Below are positions 11,115 through 20,135 of a DNA stretch of 21,159 nucleotides, piece by piece. Origin of the DNA: Stemphylium vesicarium (taxonomy: Eukaryota > Ascomycota > Dothideomycetes > Pleosporales > Pleosporaceae); NCBI GenBank assembly GCA_004380135.1, contig QXCR01000299.1, forward strand, positions 1 through 21,159, read 5' to 3'. The position numbers and the translations under genes are program-made. The notes beneath the pieces are model-generated. The model was given only the letters and a program-made list of their open reading frames with translations. It did not search any database and was not told where the DNA came from. Numbering within the stretch: position 1 is the stretch's first letter; each line of letters begins with the position of its first letter.

Positions 11115-11559
11115 TATAAAAGTCTATTCTTAAAGAGTCTTAGAGTTAGTTCTTAGAAATAAACTAAGCGCGTAATAAATAAGATAAGTTAAGTATAATA
11201 TAAAGATTAATAAATAACTTAAGAGTTTAAGAATTAAATACTAATTTTTAGATTTTAAAGTTAAATAAAGTAACTTCAAAGGTACGCGATCTAATAGCTA
11301 TATACTTATATAATAGTTATAGTAACTCCTAATAATAGTAAGATATAACTTCTAATAATAGTTATAATAGTCGTAATTACTCTTAGTAATAGTCGCGGTA
11401 GTCGTAATTACTTCTAGCAATAGTTCTTAGTATAGTGATTGGTCACGTAACTGCTAACAGTTAGCGTTTTGCAGGATCGCTATCCTGGTCTTGCTCGTGC
11501 GGCGCGGTTGCGGCGTGGTTGCGGCGTGGTCGTAAGCGTTTTGACTTCGGGTCGTAACA
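11115..11559 (-). repeat. 5' LTR of A2 (445 bp), half RIP-mutated and half intact
   Basis: In element orientation it starts TGTTACGACCCGAAGTC (plus-strand end 11559) and ends in TATA at 11115. About 11400-11559 keeps CpA, TpG and CpG, while 11115-~11390 is strongly mutated. The intact end shows three 11-bp tandem units TGCGGCGYGGT (11498-11530) and a hairpin CAGGAT/ATCCTG (11472-11477 with 11482-11487). Roughly 30-bp imperfect repeats with an AGTCGTAATTACT core lie at 11330-11430. Confidence 0.88.
11498..11530. repeat. Three 11-bp tandem repeats in the A2 5' LTR
   Basis: The units at 11498-11508, 11509-11519 and 11520-11530 read TGCGGCGCGGT, TGCGGCGTGGT and TGCGGCGTGGT. They lie about 30-60 bp inside the LTR start, in U3, where enhancer-like repeats are common. 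In the mutated LTRs they survive as TAGTTATAGCG-type units. Confidence 0.8.
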
Positions 11560-11564
11560 GCTAT
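11560..11564. repeat. Target-site duplication GCTAT, right of A2
   Basis: Exact copy of 4666-4670, directly outside the LTR. Confidence 0.8.
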
Positions 11565-12130
11565 AAGAAGACTATCTATATAAGTTAATTAAAGAGTAAT
11601 TAGAAGCCCTATAATTAAGATAAGTAATAATAATAGTACTAGAGACTTCTAATAATTAATTAGATAATAGATAATAACGCTTCTAATCTAAACGTAGAAG
11701 AGCTAGCTACTTATATAATAGCGAAGAGTTAAATAGGCGTGTTAGATAAAGAGATCTTATAGGAGATTACTTAGATACTAAGGGAAGATAGTTAAAAAGA
11801 AGCTATAATTAGGCCTATTATTAAGGCCGTAGTTAAGAAGTTAGTAATAATAAGTAGTAAAGATTTACTTAAATAAAAAAGCCTACTAAAGGCTAACTAT
11901 AACTCTATAGCTATAATAATAGTATAGATAATAGAAATATTAAGCCTAATAGCTAACTAACTAGAGGCGCTAGAATAGAAGTAGGGCGATAGACGCTTAG
12001 ACGCCTCGCCCGCCCTTACTACCTCTCTACTACCTAAGGCTACTAAAATACCCTAAGCTACTACGCGTAGAAATAAGTACCCGCACTTAGAACTATTTGA
12101 CGGAGACTATATAAGATACCTATTATTCTA
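11565..12130 (+). pseudogene. gag: Element C gag, first part (interrupted by B)
   Basis: The plus-strand frame containing codon 12099 is coding-like from ~11690, with segments such as NVEELATYI and REDSxKEAIIRPIIKAVVKKL and a proline-rich linker, leading to KYPHLELFDGDYIRYLLF at about 12078-12128. The F-D-G-D motif followed by an aromatic residue is typical of the start of Ty3/Gypsy gag capsid domains. Breaks are TAA/TAG only. From ~12060 to the end CpA and TpG are retained. The frame stops at the TTCTA target site of element B and resumes in phase at 18723. The true start is probably beyond element A2, in 4300-4670. Confidence 0.7.
12126..12130. repeat. Target-site duplication TTCTA, left of B
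   Basis: Five bases immediately before the TGTAAC start of the B 5' LTR, repeated exactly at 18718-18722. Confidence 0.85.
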
Positions 12131-12362
12131 TGTAACACTCAGGCCGAAGGCCTGCAGTTGGGCGCATTCAGTCCTAACATGTTTGCTTCTTACACTCGCG
12201 CCTTGGCGAAGATACCCGCTTTTAACCTGCGCTTCGCGTAAGGGAAGAGAGATAAGAATTATTCTTCTTACTACTACCCTTTTAGTATAGTAATATAGAG
12301 CTATCCTCTACTATTCTATTATAATCTAAAGTAAATACTATTACTTATAACTATCTCTTATA
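12131..12362 (+). repeat. 5' LTR of B (232 bp)
   Basis: Starts TGTAACACTCAGGCC and ends CTCTTATA. The first ~115 bp are unmutated, including hairpins CAGGCC-gaa-GGCCTG (12140-12154) and GCGAAG/CTTCGC (12206-12211 with 12232-12237). The second half is RIP-mutated. The 3' LTR shows the reverse pattern, so together the two reveal the ancestral LTR. Confidence 0.88.
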
Positions 12363-12369
12363 TAATAAT

Positions 12370-13495
12370 TCTTTTTTCTTTAAAGCTAATAGTCTAGAGA
12401 TAGCTTTCTCTATATAATTAGGCTATCTAGTTAAGATAATAAGCTAAAGCTCTAGTATCTTAACCTTACTATAAATACTATATAAGAAAGATAAATTATA
12501 AGAGAAAAACGTATTTATAACGCTTATAGAGTATATTTAAGCTATAAAAAAGTAATATAATAAACTTCTAGCTCTCTAATAATCACGCGAGCTAGAAGAG
12601 GAAGTCGCGTAGCTAGAAGGGCGCGGACAAGGGCCACCCCTAGCTGAAGCCGACCTTTTAGCGCGGAATCTCGCGACTCGCACCTAGAGCGTAGCTAGCT
12701 AGCCTGGCTTTGCGCACGTAAGGCGCACTTTAAAACTAAAAGACTTAGTAGAATATAAGAGAAAAATAATTAAAGAATACTATAAATTTATCTATTTTTA
12801 TAAGATAGTCTTTTAGCTTCTACTATAAGAGTTCTATATAGATAGTAATAAAGTTATCTAATTAATATAATATCTAAGAAGAGATTTTAGAGAGCTTTAG
12901 TATATATACTTTAAGTATATTTTTAAAGTATAAGAAGAGATTCTAATCTAGAAATACTTTAAGTAGTATTTATTAGACTTACTCTCTAATCCTATTAATT
13001 ATAGCCTTAAAGTAGTTATAGCATATAGTTATATAATATAGTAAAAAGATTAGACTATTTAATTTTTTACTACTTATCTTAATATACTAAAAGACTAACT
13101 TATAGCCTATACTAAAGAGTAAAGAATCTAATACTTATTTACTAAGCTAAGGCTAAAGCTATAGTAAGTAATTACTAATTACTATTAAATTCTAATAATA
13201 AAAGAAAATCTTATTATCTTAGTATTAACTCTAGAAAGGAATCTATATAGAATACTAGCTATATATAAGTAACTAAGCTAAAGTAAATATAGAGAGAAAA
13301 AGAAGAAGCTTACTCTACTATCTTTTTCTTATAGCGCACTAAAGAAAATAAAAGATAAGTATAATATTACTTATTTTAAGTACTAAAAGAAAGATTATTA
13401 TATTAATAAGTATTAAAGTAGTAATCTAAATTAGCTATTAGTTAATATTAATTATATAAAAAAAGCCTAAGCCTTACTATAAATTTAAAATTAGT
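12370..13495 (+). pseudogene. gag: Gypsy gag remnant of B with zinc knuckle
   Basis: One frame (codons in phase with 12382) is readable from ~12370 to ~13495. A GC-rich, unmutated patch at 12592-12725 encodes LEGRGQGPPLAEADLLARN and PGFAHVRRTLKLKD. The capsid domain follows, with YLRRDFREL near 12870 and YLLDLLSNPINYSL near 12968-13010, closely like retrotransposon gag. The nucleocapsid CCHC knuckle reads Y-F-K-Y-x4-Y-x4-Y at 13372-13413: all four C-x2-C-x4-H-x4-C ligands have become Tyr, as expected from TGY-to-TAY and CAY-to-TAY changes. The start is not fixed. The protein packaged element RNA into particles. Confidence 0.8.
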
Positions 13496-13499
13496 AAGG

Positions 13500-16400
13500 C
13501 GTATATCTATAGATATTTTACTAGATATAAAGCGTATATATAGCGTAAAAGTAGACTTAAGTCTAGAAAAGGAACTTAGAGTTATTCTAGATTCCTAAGT
13601 AGATATTAACTTAGTTAGCTAAAGAATAGCTATAAAAATAGATATAACGCCTATTAAGAATATTAAGCTTCTAAGACTAGAATAGATTAGTATATAATAT
13701 TAGAGTACCTATATAGCGTATACATTTTAAGTACGCTTATTAGATAATAATAATATAGAACGCTATACTAATATTGTAGTATATAGAGTAGATAAGAAAG
13801 GAATTCCTCTACTCTTAGAAAACCCTTTCTTATAATAAAAGAATATTTTAATTAATTATAGCTACTAAAAATAGCGCTAAGGCCTTATAAAAGTAAATAT
13901 TTAGTTAGTAACTACTAAAAGCTTTCTAGAAGATATAGAGTATATTAGCTTTATTATCTACTTTTTAGAAATACTATAAGCTACTAGTATAAGTTTAGAA
14001 TATAAGGCGTATATATATAATATTTACGTAGCGTAAAAACTATATATCTCTAATATATTATTAGACTATACTAATATTTTTAATAATAAGAAAGTTATAA
14101 TTTTTTTAAGTTATAAGAGCTTAAATTATATAATCTCTATTTAGCTAGATAAAGAGCTATCTTATAGCTATTATATACTCTATCTTCTTATAAGCTATAG
14201 CTACTTTAAGAATATATAGAAGAGGCCCTTTATAAAAAATAGATCTACTATAGTATAAGCTCTACTAGCGTATTAATTATCTTTATACTAAAGAAGAATA
14301 GTATACTTTATCTTTATATAAATTATTATAATTTAAACTTTATTACTATAAAAGATTATTATCTACTATTACTTATTAGAGAGACGTTAGACTACCTATT
14401 AAGTATATAATACTATATAACTCTTAATCTTAAGAACGCCTATTATTATATATAAATTAAATTAGAAGATAAGTAGAAAATAGCTTTTAAATCTAATATA
14501 GGTATTTTAAGTACTTAGTTATATCTTTTAGACTTACTAACGCTCTAGTAAGTTTTTAAGCCTATATTAATAGGGCCCTAAGTAGATATTTAGATTATAT
14601 ATATATAGTATATCTAGATAATATACTTACATATACCTACGAAGATAATATTGCGCTATACTAGCGCATAATACGCGCTATACTATAATAACTAAGAGAA
14701 GCTAAGTTATTTATAAATCTAAAGAAATACACTTTTATAGCTAGTAAGATGCATTTTCTAGAGTTTATTATTATAAGGTAAGGCGTACGCGCTAATCTTA
14801 CGCGCATTAAGACTATTATATAATAGTTAATACCTACTAATACTAAGAAGCTATAGTTCTTTTTAGACTTTATAAACTTCTATTAATACTTTATTAAGTA
14901 TTATACTATAGAAATAGCACCTCTTATAGATATCTTTAAAGAGAAATAAGTATTTTATTAAAATAAGGCTATAGATACTTTTTTTATAAGGCTAAAGAAC
15001 TACTTTATATATACGCTTATTATGCGCTATTTTAATAAGATACTTCTAATCTATATTAAGATATATACTTCTATATTTACTATTTAAGGTATATTATTAT
15101 AGTTATTTAAAGATAATAAGTAGTACTTAATAACTTTTATTTTAAAGAAACTCTAGAATATAGAGTTAAATTATAAGGTATATAATCTAGAACTACTAGC
15201 TATTATATATAGCTTTAAGTAGTAGCAGCACTACTTAGAGAGTATATAGTATACTATTTAAGTTTTAACTAATTATAATAACTTACGCTTAATCTACGTA
15301 GTATAGAAGCTTAATCTATATTAAGTATACTAAATTTTATATCTAGAAGCTTTTAATTTTAAGATAAAGTACTATCTAAAAAATACTAACTCTATAAATA
15401 GTCTCTTTAGAAGAGTAAATTATAAATAAGAAAATCTATCTCTAACTTAGTTATTACCTACTCTATAGAATAAACTTCTAGTAAAAGTAGAGTATAGTAG
15501 AGTAAGAGGATCTATACCTAGGCTTAGTCTAGTGGGCGCGTATAAGATATACGTAGCTAATATTTATAGAGCTATAAAGGTCCCTACTACTAGCGCTATA
15601 GGTTATATACTATACGTGCTACGCTTACTAGCTAAGGTATTAGTTAGTAGCGAATCTATAATATTAGAGTTAGAAGCTCTAATAGATATTTTACTCTAGT
15701 TATAGTAAAGGGACGCTTTTATTTAGTAGTAAGTTATAAACTCTAAATAAGTAATACGCACTTAAAGTAGTAAAGATACGCTAGTTTAGTATATTAATAA
15801 AAAAGAAGTTCTAAGATATAATAGTAGAATTTATATTTTAGAGAAACTAACTATTAGATAGGAGATTTTATTCTAGAACTATAATACGCGTATAGTAAGC
15901 TATTTTAGCGTACGTAGGATACTTAAGCTTATTAATAAGCTATATTATTAGCTATTACTTAGTTATAATATCTAGAAATATGTAAGAACGTATACTATAT
16001 ATTAAAGAAGTAAAGCTCTATAGTATAGTAAATATAGTAAGTTATTACTACTACTAATTCTAAAAAATATTTTAAAGAAATTACTTTTAATTTTATTATA
16101 GAGTTACTATTAGTAAAGAATAGCTTAGATTACGTCTTTAATATAATACTTATAATAATTAACTACTTTTTAAAAATAATAATCTATATATTTACTTTAA
16201 AGACTTAAAATATAATATAATTTACTAAATCTTATTTTAATTAGATTATTTTATAGTATAGAATCTAGAAAAGTATTATATTAGACTATAATTTAGTCTT
16301 TACCTTAATATTTTAGATAGAAATCTACTACTAACTATAAGTAAAGTATAGGCTTAGTATAGTCTTCTATCTATAAATAAATAGATAAACTAAGCGCTAA

Positions 16401-17130
16401 AACTAAACTATAGAATAATACTTTAGAATATTTACTTTAGATAAGTAAAATAACTAAGTTTTATTATTAGTAATAGTATAGTTTATTTATAATAATTTAA
16501 TTTATAAATTAATAAAAGTAGTATTATTTTACTTAGTATATAGTATATACCTCTTACTCTCTACGCCTTCTAAGAATAGTAGATAAGAGAGGGAGATACT
16601 AGATATAGTTAATAGGATTTAGCGTATATATAACGCACGCGTATTAGTATAGTAATACCTATAGAGAGTATAAGAGTATTAAAACTAATATTATAATAAG
16701 AAATATAAACTAAGAGTTTTTTATAAAAAAGATCTTATAATTCTTAGTATAAAATATATTAACTTAGCCTATTAACTTAGTAAAAAGCTTTTTAGTAAGT
16801 TTATTAAGCTATTTTAGATATAAAGCGTAATTAGAACGTAGATATACTACTTACTTCTACTATCTAAGTATTATATTTATAATATATTTTATATATCTCT
16901 TTTAGAATAATAGAATTCTAAAGATAATTATAATAATAATACCTAACTACTAAAAATTATTATAAAAGGTAAAAAAGTTTAAGAAGTAGAAAAAATTCTT
17001 AGAAAATTAATTAGAAAGAGCTAATTATAATACTAATTAAAATAAAAAGAATATAATAAACTTTAGTATACTTAGACTTTAACTTCTAATTTTAAAAATA
17101 TAAAGAAATTAATTTAAGACTTTAAAAAGA
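13500..17130 (+). pseudogene. pol: Gypsy pol remnant of B: PR, RT, RNase H, integrase, chromodomain
   Basis: Protease: RVILDSxVDINLVS with its Asp at 13590, one frame behind gag (-1). RT: IRETLDYLL near 14388 and LKNAYYYI near 14430 in that frame. At ~14501-14508 a single base is missing from the expected GHFKYLV segment, and the frame continues shifted to the active site YLDN at 14611-14622. RNase H: LELLAIIYSFK near 15188. Integrase: the second Asp is kept at 16284 (LDYNLVFT), while the motif expected as QTER reads xTKR with Glu changed to Lys at 16392. The chromodomain runs from EVEKIL at 16983 to ~17120. Stops are TAA/TAG throughout, so the protein is dead. Confidence 0.82.
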
Positions 17131-17339
17131 TATAAAGCTTATAGTAAAAGAAGTAATAGAAAAGATTATAAGAAATTTATTTATAGCGTACTTAAGATAT
17201 ATACCTACTATATAAGACTTAGAGTAACTATATATATAGAAAAAGATAAAAAATAAACCCCTCTTAATTACTACTATTCTTACTTTTATTTTTATCTACC
17301 CACTTCTTACTACCTAGAGGTGGGAGGGACTTATTATCG

Positions 17340-17342
<3 letters not shown>

Positions 17343-17379
<37 letters not shown>
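17343..17379. repeat. (TTA)n microsatellite
   Basis: About 12 units of TTA/ATT lie between the end of B pol and the end of the antisense ORF, that is, between two converging reading frames. Partly complementary strings flank it (CTAGAGGTGG near 17314 and CCACCCTAG near 17391). Confidence 0.9.
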
Positions 17380-17431
17380 CTCCTATACTACCACCCTAGA
17401 GAAATATTAATAAAAGAAAAATATTAAAAAA

Positions 17432-18085
17432 TTAATAAGCGCGTACTATTCTAGTAGTATAAGCTACTAGCTACTTTAAAGTAGCTATAATTTTATACTA
17501 CTTAACTAGAATTAGACTTAAGTACTAAGATAAAGTTATTAAAACTTAAGTAGAAATCTTAAGAAGAGTTTTAAAATAAGTAGTAATATAGTAGTAGTTT
17601 ATAAACTCTAAATTAAATTAGTACTAATAATATATAAGCTTAACGCTAGTAGTAATTATACTAGCCTTAGTTTTAAGCTTTTTAGTAGTATTAATAGTAG
17701 CGTTATACTAAGCGCGAAGCTAGTATAGGCGATTAAGATAGCTATTTATCTTAGTAGGTATTTATTTAGATTAGCTAAGGCGTAGTACTTATAGAATATC
17801 TTAATTACTTACTAAAGTATAGCTACCCTAATTACTAGTAGAGTAATACTTATAGTAGTAATACTCTAACTTCTAATACATCTTATTATACCTAATAACA
17901 CTCTAAGCGCAGCGCGTGTAAGTCGCAACTAAGATAATCTAGTTAGCGCGCTTTTTAAGGTCGCTAAATATAAATAGGCGAGCACTACGTAAGTAGGATT
18001 TCTTAATATATTTAGAATTTAGATAATAAATTAAAATAAAGAGTATAGCGTGCGCTAAAAGTGCGTTAGAGAAGTATAATAGTAT
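17432..18085 (-). pseudogene. Antisense Cys-cluster ORF of element B
   Basis: The minus strand from ~18085 down to the TAA at 17432-17434 reads as about 215 codons of protein-like sequence in one frame, with only TAA/TAG breaks. It includes LRSARLFIFSDLKKRAN (~18000-17950), then VATYTRCAxSVIRY at 17929-17888. Taking the Tyr codons as mutated Cys, this gives C-x2-C-x6-C (the second Cys is an intact TGC at 17909-17911). More Tyr pairs follow and then a Lys/Leu/Thr-rich tail. Position, orientation and Cys spacing match the antisense ORFs of family A, though the residues otherwise differ. I do not recognise a family; the start is unresolved. Confidence 0.55.
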
Positions 18086-18304
18086 TATTATAGTAGTATC
18101 AAATAAGAGAGTAAGGATAAAAAGTTTCTATTATAATAATATAATAAATAGTTACTATAATAAAATTAGTAAATTACTATCTATACTTACTATAATAATA
18201 AAGTAGGTAACCTAAAGAAGTAAAGTAAATAATATTTAGTACTTATTATAATAACGTAAATAGCATTTATTACCTCTTAAATCCGTATTTACTATAACAT
18301 TATC

Positions 18305-18400
18305 CTAAACAAACTAGGGACGCGCGCAATAGTGGTTGCAGCGGCAGCGCACCACTGCGGCGCACGTGCGACGCGCGATAGACGGACAGTATCTAGACAC
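18305..18400. promoter_or_regulatory. GC-rich RIP-spared island upstream of the B antisense ORF
   Basis: A sharply bounded stretch rich in CpG, CpA and TpG inside strongly AT-rich DNA. It has an inverted repeat AGTGGT/ACCACT (18331-18336 with 18351-18356) and a repeated ACGCGCG string (near 18320 and 18371). It lies 5' of the antisense ORF and between it and the 3' LTR, so a promoter role for the antisense gene is possible. That role is inferred from position only. Confidence 0.35.
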
Positions 18401-18485
18401 TCTTTTCCTATTTCTCCCCTTAAGAGTTTTTAGGTTTTTATTAAGGCTAGAACTATTAAGAATATTAATTTAAAGAAGAAAGCTC

Positions 18486-18717
18486 TATAATACTTAGGCT
18501 AAAGGCTTATAATTAGGCGTATTTAGTTTTAATATATTTACTTCTTATACTTACGCCTTAGTAAAAATACCTACTTTTAACCTACGCTTTATATAAGGGA
18601 AGAGAGATAAGAATTATTCTCCTTACTAATACCCCCTTAATATAGTAATATAGAGCTATCCCCCACTATTCTATTGTAGTATGAAGCAAATACTATTGCC
18701 TATAACTGCCCCTTATA
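18486..18717 (+). repeat. 3' LTR of B (232 bp)
   Basis: Aligns with 12131-12362 at equal length. Its start TATAATACTTAGG is the RIP form of TGTAACACTCAGG. The last ~60 bp keep CpA and TpG, where the 5' LTR is mutated. The purine-rich AAAGAAGAAAG at about 18474-18484, just before it, is the likely polypurine tract. Confidence 0.88.
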
Positions 18718-18722
18718 TTCTA
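18718..18722. repeat. Target-site duplication TTCTA, right of B
   Basis: Exact copy of 12126-12130. It marks where the gag frame of element C resumes. Confidence 0.85.
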
Positions 18723-19455
18723 GTATAAGGCGAAGGCTAAGCTATATAATAACTATATAGGCGCGTCTAATATAGCCTAGATTAATTATATAGTTAGTAG
18801 GTGTACTAATAAAGCTTTAGACGTCTTACTTTTATAGGTAGAATAAAACTAGCCCTATAGCTTAGTAGAAGACCTATAGACCTTTTTAGACTAGTAGTAA
18901 AATAACCTTTACTTTAAACTAAAGGCCCTTCACTAGCTATTAAACCTATAATAAGATAAGCGTTCTATATAGAATTACTATATAGAGTTTAACTAACTTA
19001 AGCTCTAGTAAAGAGAACGCTTTAGCTATATAAGTAAAAAAAGTATATTTATTAAGGGACTCCTTTTAAAGCTTTAGAAAGTACTTACTAATATTAATAA
19101 TAATATTTTCTTTAAAGAGCTAGTCTATAAGGCGGTAAGAATAGTAGACAACCTATACTGCGCAGGACTAGCTACTAGAGCGAGTAGGAGTACGCAACCG
19201 TACGTAAGAGAGGTTCTAACGTATACTTAGACTATACCTTAGGGTAAAGAAATAGATTAGGAGCCTATAAGGGCGAATAAGACTAATACGTAAAGGAAGA
19301 GATTTAAGAGAAGTACTCTTACCTATTACGCGTATAATAAAGAAGAGTACTTTATTAGAGAATACATAAAAGTAGTTAAAGTACAAAAGGCTTATCTAGT
19401 ATAAAATAAGGAGCGCTTAGAATACTAAGATAATATATTAGAAAAAGAGTAGCTC
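18723..19455 (+). pseudogene. gag: Element C gag, second part with zinc knuckle
   Basis: Continues the frame broken at 12130. It starts YKAKAKLYNNYIGASNIA at 18724, then INYIVSRCTNKALDVLL near 18780, the capsid pattern of Gypsy gag (small residues, then a helix ending in LL.W). A long helical region follows to about 19140. A less mutated patch at 19140-19220 encodes VDNLYCAGLATRASRSTQPY. The CCHC knuckle reads Y-Y-A-Y-N-K-E-E-Y-F-I-R-E-Y at 19324-19365, again with every C-x2-C-x4-H-x4-C ligand turned into Tyr. After it the sequence is charged and soon runs into the protease in another frame. Confidence 0.75.
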
Positions 19456-19579
19456 TAAGCTAGAGCCTTAGCTTAGAGCCTTAGAAGATAGATTAGAATA
19501 CTTATAGTAAATAAAACTAATTTTAGTAAAAGTATATATATATACTACTACTAATTATTAATATAATTATTAATAATAT

Positions 19580-19735
19580 CTATAACGCGATAGTATTAAT
19601 AGATAGTAATTACTTATACTATACTTTTATAAATAAAAGATTTACTAACTAAAACTATTTTAAGTACTTCTCTATTCTCTCTTATAGAATTAAAGAAATT
19701 AATAGGAAAATATTTTAAATAACTAAGATTTGTAA
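19580..19735 (+). pseudogene. Element C protease remnant
   Basis: In the frame one base behind gag, AIVLIDSNYLYYTFINKRF (catalytic Asp codon at 19602) fits a retropepsin start, where LIDSG would be usual. It is followed by a helix-rich stretch and I-T-K-I near 19722. The family is judged from D-S and from the position after gag. No RT follows: the element is cut off before 19840 by the LTR-like segment of the Copia element. Confidence 0.5.
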
Positions 19736-19753
19736 GAAAAGGTATAGTGGAGG

Positions 19754-19786
19754 ATTACTAATACTATTAGTAATAGTATTAGTAAT
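19754..19786. repeat. Perfect 15-bp-arm hairpin with 3-nt loop
   Basis: Arms 19754-19768 and 19772-19786 are fully complementary (ATTACTAATACTATT / AATAGTATTAGTAAT), with loop AGT. It lies in otherwise unexplained DNA just before the purine tract at 19829-19840. Confidence 0.85.
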
Positions 19787-19840
19787 AGCGGAAGATAGGA
19801 ACTAGAGTTAAAAGTATATCTATTAAATATAAAGGGGGGA

Positions 19841-20071
19841 GTTAGACACCAAGGTATTATTGCTGTCTACTCGTTATTATATATAAATGCTAGGTTATCT
19901 AGAATATTCTATCTTACTAATAGATAACCTAGATATACGTAATTTCTACGTCATAGATTACGTATATAAGAACGTAATAGCTATAGTAGTGCTATTCTAG
20001 CTAAAAGAGTACTAGTGCTTACTTAAGCTTACTAAGGCTTACTTAAGCTTAATTAAGCTTATATTCTAATA
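19841..20071 (-). repeat. LTR-like segment of a Ty1/Copia element (~231 bp)
   Basis: In minus orientation it starts TATTAGAATATAAGC (expected TGTTAGA) right after the G-rich tract AAGGGGGCG that follows the Copia pol end, and finishes GGTGTCTAAC. The ends are short inverted repeats (TTAGA/TCTAA). It contains two perfect inverted repeats: 12-bp arms 19890-19901/19921-19932 and 11-bp arms 19933-19943/19957-19967. It also has a 15-bp direct repeat GCTTACTTAAGCTTA at 20017-20031 and 20037-20051. The partner LTR is outside the window, so the exact ends are tentative. Confidence 0.6.
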
Positions 20072-20088
20072 CGCCCCCTTAAGCTTAA
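20072..20088 (-). other. Polypurine tract of the Copia element
   Basis: The minus strand reads CTTAAGGGGGCG directly before the LTR-like segment, about 50 bp past the end of pol. That is the expected place for the plus-strand primer. Confidence 0.5.
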
Positions 20089-20135
20089 TAAGCTTAATTC
20101 TAGTAGTAGTAATTTAGTAACTCTCTCTACTAGTA

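Larger units (their letters stand above)
4671..11559 (-). mobile_element. Element A2: complete Ty3/Gypsy chromovirus, RIP-inactivated
   Basis: This is a 6,889-bp element in minus orientation: 5' LTR 11115-11559, gag ~9400-11050, protease ~8700-9000, RT with its active site at 7892-7903, RNase H, integrase, chromodomain 5742-5858, antisense ORF (plus strand) 5207-5758, purine tract 5130-5116 and 3' LTR 4671-5115. Both LTRs are 445 bp, and GCTAT flanks both ends. The order PR-RT-RH-IN-chromodomain is that of Ty3/Gypsy chromoviruses. All coding parts carry dense RIP-type stops, so the copy is dead. It sits inside DNA that continues on both sides as element C. Confidence 0.9.
12131..18717 (+). 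mobile_element. Element B: complete Ty3/Gypsy chromovirus inserted in gag of C
   Basis: A 6,587-bp element with 232-bp LTRs at 12131-12362 and 18486-18717, flanked by TTCTA duplications. The order on the plus strand is gag with a zinc knuckle, protease, RT, RNase H, integrase and chromodomain, followed by a 1.2-kb non-pol segment with a (TTA)n microsatellite, an antisense ORF and a GC-rich island. It shares architecture with family A, but its LTR length and sequence and its proteins differ, so it is a separate family. Coding parts are full of TAA/TAG from RIP. Removing it restores the gag frame of element C. Confidence 0.9.

Noticed and set aside
17432..18085. Antisense frame as a mere shadow of a plus-strand gene
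   Set aside because: No pol or other plus-strand protein is recognisable here; pol ends at ~17130, so the minus-strand frame is not a shadow of known coding sequence.
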